From the NCBI GenBank assembly GCA_002439705.1, contig DJPE01000097.1:1-17319 (forward strand): DNA of 17,319 nucleotides, given 5' to 3'. The position numbers and the translations under genes are program-made. How positions within the stretch are numbered: position 1 is the first letter of the stretch; each line of letters starts with the position of its first letter. The notes under the pieces were generated by a model. The model was given only the letters and a program-made list of their open reading frames with translations. It ran no database searches and was not told the DNA's origin. Source of the stretch: Christensenella sp. UBA6420 (GTDB lineage Bacteria > Bacillota > Clostridia > Christensenellales > DTU072). Below are positions 1 through 7,500 of the stretch, one piece after another.

Positions 1-21
1 ATCGTGGGGTTTTTGTTATAC

Positions 22-47
22 AAAAAACCGCCCCTTTCCGGAGCGGC
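22..47 (-). terminator. Rho-independent terminator after the zinc-ribbon gene
   Basis: Read on the minus strand, CCGCTCC and GGGGCGG form a 7-bp stem with one G-T wobble around a 5-nt loop (28-46). A run of six T follows at 27-22. It lies about 30 bp beyond the stop codon of the minus-strand gene at 76-384 and fits as that gene's terminator. Confidence 0.85.
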
Positions 48-75
48 TATATCGTGTTTTGTAATAATGCAAATT

Positions 76-384
76 TTATAAAGAGAGCAATGCCAAAAAG
101 ATTGCTTTCAGTATCAGTAATCCAGGAACAAGACAAACGAGCGATATAATAATCGCCGCTACGGATAATCCTTTACCTTGACCCGTTTCGTTTGCTTTTT
201 TTAGTCCGATTCCGCCGAATATCAAACCGAGTAACGGTAAAAAGAACGAACAAACAAACCCCGCGATAGCCATGCCGTTGGTTTCGTTGCTTCTTTGTCT
301 TTGCGTTTCTTGTTCGCAACCGCAATTGGGGCAGATTACCGCGTCGTCTAAAATCTGACGTCCGCATCTGGTACAATATTTCAT
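76..384 (-). CDS. Zinc-ribbon, DUF4190-like small membrane protein (102 aa)
   Basis: The protein opens with a zinc-ribbon made of two CxxC knuckles (C4/C7 and C18/C21). A polar linker with Gln, Arg and Asn follows, then two hydrophobic segments at about 38-61 and 73-100. The short loop between them holds a GLKKANETGQGKGL-type motif, typical of DUF4190 proteins. The expected topology is a cytoplasmic zinc-binding head with a two-helix membrane hairpin. The molecular role of this family is unknown, and I infer none. The start is supported by an AGGAGGGA ribosome site about 6 nt upstream and by a strong promoter at 418-446. The gene stands alone, divergent from the regulator at 496, and ends at the hairpin at 22-47. 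The zinc-ribbon plus DUF4190 combination is common in Bacillota. Confidence 0.85.
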   Translation of the reverse strand: MKYCTRCGRQILDDAVICPNCGCEQETQRQRSNETNGMAIAGFVCSFFLPLLGLIFGGIGLKKANETGQGKGLSVAAIIISLVCLVPGLLILKAIFLALLSL

Positions 385-417
385 TTATGTCCCTCCTGAA
401 ATATATCTAATGCATAC

Positions 418-446
418 ATTATATATTGCAGGTGTCTATTAGTCAA
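418..446 (-). promoter_or_regulatory. Sigma-A promoter for the zinc-ribbon gene
   Basis: On the minus strand, TTGACT (446-441) and a perfect TATAAT (423-418) are separated by exactly 17 nt. The predicted transcription start is near 411, giving a leader of about 27 nt that contains the AGGAGGGA ribosome site. This is one of the best promoters in the window by consensus match. Confidence 0.8.
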
Positions 447-460
447 GTATAAGAATAAGA

Positions 461-488
461 TATACTGTACACATTCGATAATGTACAG
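461..488 (+). promoter_or_regulatory. Palindromic candidate operator and -10 region of the Cro/C1-type regulator gene
   Basis: CTGTACA (465-471) and TGTACAG (482-488) are perfect 7-bp inverted arms around a 10-nt centre. A plausible -10 hexamer, TATACT (461-466), overlaps the left arm. The right arm runs into the AGGTGA ribosome site (487-492). A dimeric regulator bound here would block both transcription and translation starts of the gene at 496. The -35 partner is weak (TTAGTC at 439-444, 16-nt spacer), as is common for regulated promoters. Autoregulation by the downstream protein is an inference from position. Confidence 0.55.
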
Positions 489-495
489 GTGATAT

Positions 496-699
496 ATGAA
501 ATTACGGTTGTATGAAATTCTGAAAGAAAAGGGTAAGACGAAGTATTGGCTTTATATTCGCCTTGGGTTAAGCTATCAGAATTTTAACAAGATTATGAAC
601 AACGAAACGAACGGAATAAAGTTTAAGACGTTGCAGACGTTGTGCGAAGTGCTCGAATGTACGCCGAACGACTTGTTCGATATGAGCGAAGACGAGTAA
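496..699 (+). CDS. Small Cro/C1-type (XRE) helix-turn-helix regulator (67 aa)
   Basis: The whole protein is one Cro/C1-type helix-turn-helix domain of the HTH_26/YozG-like kind. The first helix (about 3-12) leads into KTKYWLYIRLGLSYQNFNKI, which carries the turn and the recognition helix. TLQTLCEVLECTPNDLF then matches the conserved final helices of this family. There is no effector or dimerisation extension, so it should act as a compact DNA-binding dimer. The ATG has AGGTGA only 3 nt upstream, which is close but usable. A CTGTACA/TGTACAG palindrome sits across the putative promoter, so self-repression is likely. It is divergent from the zinc-ribbon gene, whose promoter lies within about 20 bp, so control of both genes is possible. 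No terminator hairpin is visible between its stop and the convergent transporter gene. Confidence 0.85.
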   Translation: MKLRLYEILKEKGKTKYWLYIRLGLSYQNFNKIMNNETNGIKFKTLQTLCEVLECTPNDLFDMSEDE

Positions 700-756
700 T
701 TTTTATTTAAGGATATTTATTTTAATAGTATTTTTCTTTCCGCCGTATAAAAAAGG

Positions 757-2220
757 TTATTTTTCGTCGTTACGCGGGGTTTCGGTTAAGTTTTCGGTTT
801 GATTTCCGATAGTAGCGGCGGGTAAAGTTTCGGGTTGCGAAGCAATAGCATTTTCGGGCGATGCGTCGCGGAGAATGGGGTGTACGGGCGTATTTTTCCA
901 CTTTCTTATTTGAAGCAGGTACATAATAAGTCCGACTACGCCGGTTATTGTTTCCGACACGGGGAAGGCTATCCAGGTATAGTTAAGTCCAAGCAAGGAG
1001 AACGCCCAGAATATGGGGATAAGGCAAAAAACTTGTCTTAAAAGGGACAGGAACGTACTTTCTTTACCTTTTCCGATGGCTTGGAAAAAGGTGGGCATAA
1101 TGAGTCCGAACACTGCGGAAATGAAGCCAGAACCGATTATGGGGAAAGCGATTTTTCCGATAGAAAATACTTCTTCGCTCGAAGAGAAGATTTTTATCAT
1201 CGGTATCGGGAAGAAGATAAAGCATATCATACCCGCTATCATAAATACGGACGAAATTAGATAAGTCAAATTCATTATCTTTTTGCAGCGGTCGTAGAGT
1301 TCCGCCGAGTAGTTGTAGCTAAGGACGGGAACTATACAGGTTTGCAGACCGAACAGCGGAATAAAGAAGAAACTTTGTAGCTTATAATAGAGTCCGAGTA
1401 CGGTGACCGCCGCGTCGGAAAACTTTTTCAGAATTACGTTAAGGGCGACTATGTATACGGTGAAAAGGAGTTGCATTAAAATAGAAGAGTATCCGTAAAA
1501 ATAGATACGCTTTATATAGTGGAACATTCTTTTAATTTTCGGCGGCTTTTTAATCGCGCCGAAACAGACTATTATCGCGGAAGAAAACTGCCCTATAACG
1601 GTGGCTATCGCAGCTCCCGCCACGCCGAGAGACGGAATTTTGCCCACGCCGAAGATAATAACGGGGTCGAGAACGATGTTTACGACCGCTCCCGCTACCT
1701 GCGCTGTCATAGGTCTGCGCATATTGCCTTTGGCTTGGTGAACCTTGGTGAAGTTTCCTTCGAGAAAACTACCTAAACTGCCTATGCACACGATATTGCC
1801 GTAGGTTACGGCGTATTCTATCGCCGCTTCTTCCGACGCGCTCGTCAATACGTACGGCCGCATAGTAAAAAAGGACAACAACGCAAAAATCGCCCACGTA
1901 ACGACGGCAAGAATAGTTCCCGTACCCGCCGCGTATTCGGCGTCTTCCGTCTTGTCGTGAGCGTATTTACTAGCCATATAGGTGTTTACGCCCACACCCG
2001 TACCTACCGCCAAAGCGATAATAACGAGCTGCAAGGGGTATATAACCGACAGAGCGGTAAGAGCGTCGTTAGAAAATTTGCCTACGAAAAAACTGTCCAC
2101 TATGTTATAGAAAGACTGTATAAGCTGACTGAACATAACGGGCGGGGCGATTTTCAGAAGAACTTTCGATATCTTTTCCCGTCCGAAATAATCGTTGCTT
2201 AAAGCGGCGTTGTGTCTCAT
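757..2220 (-). CDS. MATE-family multidrug/Na+-coupled efflux transporter (487 aa)
   Basis: Multi-pass inner-membrane transporter of the MATE family, whose members export cationic drugs and metabolites in exchange for Na+ or H+. The first half carries the signature region after helix 1 (IAPPVMFSQLIQSFYNIVDS, then FFVGKFSNDALTALS). About twelve hydrophobic segments follow in two related halves. Length is close to the usual 440-480 residues, with an extra soluble tail of about 40 residues rich in Pro, Thr, Asn and Glu. I place the start at the ATG at 2220, since the homologous region begins about 20 residues later. The frame stays open to 2451, but that stretch crosses this gene's own promoter and enters nadE. 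AAGGGA lies 3 nt upstream, a short spacing. The substrate cannot be read from the sequence. No clear terminator follows. Confidence 0.9.
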   Translation of the reverse strand: MRHNAALSNDYFGREKISKVLLKIAPPVMFSQLIQSFYNIVDSFFVGKFSNDALTALSVIYPLQLVIIALAVGTGVGVNTYMASKYAHDKTEDAEYAAGTGTILAVVTWAIFALLSFFTMRPYVLTSASEEAAIEYAVTYGNIVCIGSLGSFLEGNFTKVHQAKGNMRRPMTAQVAGAVVNIVLDPVIIFGVGKIPSLGVAGAAIATVIGQFSSAIIVCFGAIKKPPKIKRMFHYIKRIYFYGYSSILMQLLFTVYIVALNVILKKFSDAAVTVLGLYYKLQSFFFIPLFGLQTCIVPVLSYNYSAELYDRCKKIMNLTYLISSVFMIAGMICFIFFPIPMIKIFSSSEEVFSIGKIAFPIIGSGFISAVFGLIMPTFFQAIGKGKESTFLSLLRQVFCLIPIFWAFSLLGLNYTWIAFPVSETITGVVGLIMYLLQIRKWKNTPVHPILRDASPENAIASQPETLPAATIGNQTENLTETPRNDEK

Positions 2221-2259
2221 ATTTCCCTTATTACTCAAAGTAACGTATTTTTCGCCTAC

Positions 2260-2288
2260 AATATAGTCAATTCCGAAAACTAAGTCAA
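2260..2288 (-). promoter_or_regulatory. Promoter of the MATE transporter gene
   Basis: On the minus strand, TTGACT (2288-2283) and TATATT (2265-2260) are spaced by 17 nt. The predicted start is near 2253, giving a leader of about 33 nt. This supports the ATG at 2220 rather than an upstream start. Confidence 0.7.
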
Positions 2289-2320
2289 TTATTTTTAATA
2301 ATTTAGTAAAGAAAATTTTA

Positions 2321-2358
2321 CCGAGAAGAAACAGTTTCCGAGAAAATCGCAAACAGTT
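2321..2358. repeat. Imperfect tandem direct repeat in the transporter/nadE intergenic region
   Basis: CCGAGAA occurs at 2321 and 2338, and AAACAGTT at 2329 and 2351. The AAACAGTT copies are 22 bp apart, close to two helical turns. The second copy abuts the weak -35 region of the nadE promoter. It could be a binding site for a regulator of nadE, or chance in a short A-rich region. Confidence 0.3.
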
Positions 2359-2385
2359 GTATTGCGGAAATAAAAATGTTATAAT
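2357..2385 (+). promoter_or_regulatory. Extended -10 promoter of nadE
   Basis: A perfect TATAAT (2380-2385) is preceded by TGT (2377-2379), the extended -10 element. The -35 at 17-nt spacing, TTGTAT (2357-2362), matches only TTG, as is usual for extended -10 promoters. The predicted start is near 2392, leaving a 35-nt leader with AAGGAG before the ATG at 2427. Confidence 0.7.
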
Positions 2386-2426
2386 TTTCCCATAAATAAA
2401 TATGAGATAACTTGACAAGGAGCAAA

Positions 2427-4382
2427 ATGTCCGATTTTTTGAGAATAGCAACGGCGTCGCCCGAAGTTGCCGTAGGTAACGTCGAAAAAAACGTAAAAAA
2501 CATATTAGAAAAGGCTTACGAAGCCGATAAAAACAAAGCGCAGATAATACTTTTTCCCGAGCTTTGCGTGACGGGTTACAGTTGCGGCGATTTGTTCTTT
2601 CAACGCACCGTTCTCGACGAAGCGAAAAAAGGGTTGAAAGAAATTATAGAAAAGAGTAACGGAATGGACGCTATTCTTGCCGTAGGTCTTCCCGTAGACG
2701 TCAAGGGCAAGTTATATAATGCGGCTGCGATTATAAAAAGCGGCGTTTTGTACGGACTTATTCCCAAGACCTTTATCCCTACCTACAACGAGTTTTACGA
2801 ACGCAGATGGTTTTCTTCGGGAGCGGAACTTAAAGAAAAGACCGTAAGTTGCACTTCTCTCGGAATATCCGATATACAGGCTACCCCCGTGCCGATAGGA
2901 AACGATTTGGTGTTCGACGCGGGATTTTTCCGTTTCGGAACGGAAGTGTGCGAAGATATCTGGGCGGCGATTTCGCCGAGCGCGATACTTTCTCTTAACG
3001 GAGCGGAAGTTATCCTTAACCTTTCGGCAAGTAACGAAATTATCGCTAAGAGAAATTACAGGCGGACTCTCGTGTCGCAACATTCCGCCGCGCAATTATG
3101 TATATACGCGTACTCTTCGTCGAGCTGTTCCGAGTCTACGACCGACCTTATTTTTTCGGGTCACTCGATGATTTGCGAAAACGGCAGAATAGTCGCCGAA
3201 AACGAGAAGACGATAGACGGCGATTACGTTCTGTACGCCGACGTCGATTTAGGTAAGATAAGAACCGACAGGCTGAAAATAAAAACCTTTTCGGAGTGTT
3301 ACGCCGTGTACGGCAGTGACAGAGCGGTGAGAGAAATCGCTCTTCCGTGCGCACAGAGAGAAAACGATTTACGTTACCTTACGGTAGCGAAACTACCTTT
3401 CGTGCCGAGCAGTAAAAAGGACAGAGCCGAAAGGTGTATGGAAATTTTCGAAATGCAGGTAATGGGACTTAAAAAGAGAATGGACGTCACGCGTGCCCGT
3501 CCCGTGATAGGCGTAAGCGGCGGACTCGATTCGACCCTTGCTTTACTCGTGTGCGCGGAAGCGGTGAAGAGAAGCGGAAGACCCCTTACCGACGTCGTGG
3601 GAATAACGATGCCCTGTTTCGGGACTACCGACAGGACCTATAACAATTCCATTACCTTAATGCAGAAACTCGGAGTAACGTATCTCGAAATACCGATTAA
3701 GGAAGCCGTAATTCAACATTTTAAGGATATAGGGCAAGATAAAGACAAGTTCGACCTTACCTTTGAAAACAGTCAGGCGAGAGAAAGGACGCAGGTCCTT
3801 ATGGACTATGCGGGTAAGATAGGCGGCTTAGTCGTAGGCACTGGCGACCTTAGCGAACTTGCTTTGGGGTGGTGCACCTACAACGCCGACCATATGAGTA
3901 TGTACGGCGTAAACTGCGGTATACCGAAGACTCTCGTAAGATGGATGATAGACGTAATTAAAGAAACCGATTCCTTCGCCGCAAGTAAGGAAGTATTATC
4001 CGATATACTCGACACCCCTATTAGTCCCGAATTGCTCCCCCCCGACGCAAACGGAAAAATCGCTCAACAGACCGAAGAGATAGTAGGACCGTACGCTTTG
4101 CACGACTTTTTCCTTTACTATACCGTCCGTTTCGGCTTTACTCCCGAAAAGACTTATCTCCTTGCGAACAAGGCGTTCGAAAAGGATTTCGACAGAGCTA
4201 CCGTAAAGAAATGGCTCGTCACTTTCTATCGCCGCTTTTTCAGTCAGCAGTTCAAACGTAGCTGCCTGCCCGACGGCGTGAAGATAGGAAGTATTTGTTT
4301 GTCCCCCCGCGGCGACTGGCGTATGCCGAGCGACGCAGACGGCGGCGATTTCGTAAAGAGAGCGGAAAATTTACCCGAATAG
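2427..4382 (+). CDS. nadE: Glutamine-dependent NAD+ synthetase (651 aa)
   Basis: Cytoplasmic enzyme for the last step of NAD+ synthesis. It converts nicotinate adenine dinucleotide to NAD+ using ATP and ammonia released from glutamine. The N-terminal nitrilase-fold amidase shows the Glu-Lys-Cys triad in context: E45 (FPELCVTGY), K114 (IPKTFIPTYNEFYE) and C175 (TEVCEDIW). The C-terminal synthetase domain has the ATP-pyrophosphatase P-loop SGGLDST at 364-370 and the conserved GTGDLSELALGWCTYNADHM region. Length matches the two-domain type, not the short ammonia-dependent type. The ATG at 2427 is preferred over an in-frame TTG at 2412, because AAGGAG (2417-2422) lies 4 nt before the ATG and the TTG has no ribosome site. 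Its own promoter lies at 2357-2385 and a hairpin follows, so it appears monocistronic. All key residues are present, so it should be active. Confidence 0.97.
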   Translation: MSDFLRIATASPEVAVGNVEKNVKNILEKAYEADKNKAQIILFPELCVTGYSCGDLFFQRTVLDEAKKGLKEIIEKSNGMDAILAVGLPVDVKGKLYNAAAIIKSGVLYGLIPKTFIPTYNEFYERRWFSSGAELKEKTVSCTSLGISDIQATPVPIGNDLVFDAGFFRFGTEVCEDIWAAISPSAILSLNGAEVILNLSASNEIIAKRNYRRTLVSQHSAAQLCIYAYSSSSCSESTTDLIFSGHSMICENGRIVAENEKTIDGDYVLYADVDLGKIRTDRLKIKTFSECYAVYGSDRAVREIALPCAQRENDLRYLTVAKLPFVPSSKKDRAERCMEIFEMQVMGLKKRMDVTRARPVIGVSGGLDSTLALLVCAEAVKRSGRPLTDVVGITMPCFGTTDRTYNNSITLMQKLGVTYLEIPIKEAVIQHFKDIGQDKDKFDLTFENSQARERTQVLMDYAGKIGGLVVGTGDLSELALGWCTYNADHMSMYGVNCGIPKTLVRWMIDVIKETDSFAASKEVLSDILDTPISPELLPPDANGKIAQQTEEIVGPYALHDFFLYYTVRFGFTPEKTYLLANKAFEKDFDRATVKKWLVTFYRRFFSQQFKRSCLPDGVKIGSICLSPRGDWRMPSDADGGDFVKRAENLPE

Positions 4383-4401
4383 ATTGAAAAATTATCGAAA
4401 A

Positions 4402-4435
4402 TACGGCGTGGACAAGCAAGTTTACGCCGTTTTTA
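4402..4435 (+). terminator. Terminator after nadE
   Basis: ACGGCGT (4403-4409) pairs perfectly with ACGCCGT (4424-4430) across a 14-nt loop, followed by TTTTA. The loop is large, but the stem, the T-run and the position 20 bp after the stop codon fit an intrinsic terminator. Confidence 0.65.
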
Positions 4436-4503
4436 TCGTCGCCGCGTTTTGCGGGAAAGTAAGAAACGGGGTAGTTTTAGTTTTAAGAAAATCCCGATAG
4501 GTG

Positions 4504-4532
4504 TTGTCTTGTCGGCGGTTTTGTTGTATTAT
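4504..4532 (+). promoter_or_regulatory. Promoter of the large helicase gene
   Basis: TTGTCT (4504-4509) and TATTAT (4527-4532) are separated by 17 nt. The predicted start is near 4539, leaving a leader of about 29 nt with AAGGAG. Together with the hairpin at 4402-4435 it suggests independent transcription of the helicase. Confidence 0.6.
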
Positions 4533-4567
4533 TGATAATAGATTATTACTTATATAAAGGAGTTTAT

Positions 4568-7500
4568 ATGGCGGATAAATTCGTGATAAACTTAAACTGC
4601 GCGGCGCAAATCGGTTACTATATGGTTCAGAACGGGATTTCGCCGATACAGAGATTGTATATAAAGAACAACTCTTCCGAGAACGTGGAAAACGTCGTCG
4701 TCGAAGTGACTTCTACGCCCGCGTTTATTCTTCCCGAAGAGAGAATAGTGGACGTATTTCAGGCAAGGGCTAATTTAAGGTTCGACACGTTCGGGAAATT
4801 GTCGCCGCTTTTTATGGTGGCGCAGGACAGGCACCTGGACGGAACGGTCACGGTAAGGGTAGTCGTGGACGGCGAAGTCGTGGCGGAAAGCACCGTGGAC
4901 GTATCGGTTCTGGCGTTTAACGAATGTAATCTTCTTAATCCCGAATCCATAGCCACTTTCGTAAGGCGTACGCAGGATATAAACAGGTACATAAATTTAG
5001 CTAAGAAAAAATTAGTTGACTGGCATTTGTCCGATAAAGGCAACGGCTACGGCAACAACGGTAAAAACGCCGTCCGTAACTATTTTGCGGCGTGTTACAG
5101 CGTCATTGCCGAAAACGGATTTATAAGGCAACAGCTCCCCGCTTCGGCGGAAACCGCGATAATAACCGATTTCGGAGAAGTGTTCGACAGCAAGATAGCC
5201 ACGCCGCTGGAACTTGCTCTCGTGCTTGCTTCGATGGCGGAAGGGGCGGATTTCAACCCCGTTATAGGTTCTGTCGACGGCAAATTTTACGTCGGGTGTT
5301 TTCTTACCGAACAGTGTTTCAACGACGTAGTGACGGACGACCCTTCGGCAATAGCGGGAAAGACAGGTTTCGGTTCGAATGACCTGTCGATAATCTCGGT
5401 AGACGCTCTTTACGGCGGAGAATCCTTTGAAAAAGCCGAGAAAAACGCAAGCGTAGCTATAAAGAAAGCCGCCTTAGCAGACTATTTCGTCGATATAAAA
5501 CGGGCGAGAATAATGGGCGTAAGACCGCTGCCGAACAGGGTTAAGACCGAAACAGGCTACGACCTTATAGAAAGTTCCGACTACGTTACGGCGAAAGCCC
5601 CGAAAAAAATCAAGGAATATTCCGCCGACATTTCGGGCGAAAACGTTTATTCGAGAGAAAAGCAGTGGGAAAGGCGATTGCTTGAACTCGATTTAAGAAA
5701 CGGTCTTCTCAATTTCCGAGTTTCCGCCACCGCGGTTAAAGTTCTTACCTGCGCGCTGGAAGATTTCGTCGAGAGCGTTATGAACGCGAAACAGTTTACC
5801 TTCCACCCCCGTCCTTCCGACGTTAAGGACGGCGACGAGAAGTATTCGGCTACTTTCGACGACGCGGAAACCCTTAAACCGCTCAAAGATTACGTAAAAT
5901 ACGAGTACCTTAACAAAAAATTACATACGGTGTATTCCGGTAAAGAACACGAAAAGACCTTGCTTAACCTTTTCAGAAAGGGCAAGACCTTACAGGAAGA
6001 GTCGGGCGATTCGAGTCTTTATATCTGCGCGGGATTTTTAAGGTGGAGAGAAAACGACGACGACAGTTTCAAGTACGCCCCCGTTCTTCTGTTTCCGGTG
6101 TCGATAAAGAAAAGGGGAGTGGCTTCGCCCGTGTATACCGCCGACGTAGCGGTGGAAGACGCTCAGATAAACTGCACCTTGCTCGAATTTTTATATCAGG
6201 AATTCAATCTCGATATGCGTGGACTCGGGAACGTACCTTTGACCGACCCGAGCAGTATTATGGCTGTAGTAGCGAGAATAAAGAAAGAAATTTCCGACCG
6301 TAAGGGGTGGATTGTTACCGACAACGTGTTTATGAACGCGCTGTCGTTTACGAACTACCTTATGTGGAACGACGTAAGACTTCATATAGACAAAATGAAA
6401 GAGTCGCCCCTTATCCGTTCCCTTATCGGAAACAGCCTTGACCCCGAATGTAGTTGTTCCGCCGACGAAACGCTGACGTCGGACGACGCGTATATAGATA
6501 AAGACGGAATGTATCTACCCATAAGCGCAGACTCGTCGCAGTACGAAGCCATTGCGTCTTCGTTAAGGGGTTCTTTCGTGTTGCACGGACCGCCCGGAAC
6601 GGGTAAGTCGCAGACTATAACGAACATTATAGTGAACAACATAGTCCGCGGAAAGAGAGTCCTTTTCGTGGCGGAAAAGATGGCTGCGTTGAACGTCGTT
6701 TATAAGCGGCTTAAAGATATAGGCGTGGGAGATTTTTGTCTGGAACTTCATTCCGACAAGACTCACAAGACCGACGTATTGTCGCAGATTATCCGTACTC
6801 TTAACCTTACGCCCGACGTAGGAGAAAACGACTCCGCCGAAAAACGCGAAGAGATAGCCGCCGACGTGGATAAGTTAAGTTCGGAAATAAACGCTATGCA
6901 CAGGAAGAGATATTTAGGTTTTTCCCTGTACGAAGCGATGCTTGCTTATCTCGATAACGCCGACGCTCCCGACTGCCTCAGGATAGATAATTCGTTCTAC
7001 GAAAAACTTACGCTTACTTCCTTTAACAAGCATCTCGATTTGCTTACCGAGCTTGCGTTACGCGCGAAAGAGTGCGGAGATATAGAAAAGTCCCCCTTTA
7101 AGTTTATAGGCAAATTCGATTACAGCGAAGAGTGGAGAGAAGACGCCGACGCGATGCTTTCCGTTTACCTTATGGAATTGAAGCATCTTAAACAATACGC
7201 GAGAGAATTGCAGACCTTGTTCAATATGCGTACCATTTCCCTTACCGGCGAAAAGTTGAGAGCGTTGTATATTATAGCCGACGCGCTTATTAACGATAAA
7301 AACGTAGTTAAATTTTTCGTCAACGCCCGCGCGGCGGACAACGCAAGGGGGGTGGCGGAATCCTATTCCGAAGCGGTCAGACACGGCAAGTCGATAGCCG
7401 ACGGGTACGAAAAGGTTTACGGAAAATATCCCGAAAAGATAAGCATAGACGACGTAAAAGCCGCCCGCGCTAAACCTTTGTTCATACCGAGAAGCGTAAA

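Noticed and set aside
700..756. T-rich stretch between the regulator and transporter genes as a terminator
   Set aside because: No stem of useful length could be found next to the T-runs on either strand.
2412..2426. TTG start five codons upstream of the nadE ATG
   Set aside because: It lacks a ribosome site, while AAGGAG is correctly spaced before the ATG at 2427; the extra residues would be encoded by the ribosome site itself.
2221..2451. 77-codon N-terminal extension of the MATE transporter
   Set aside because: It would run through the transporter's own promoter and into the start of nadE, and MATE homology begins after the ATG at 2220.
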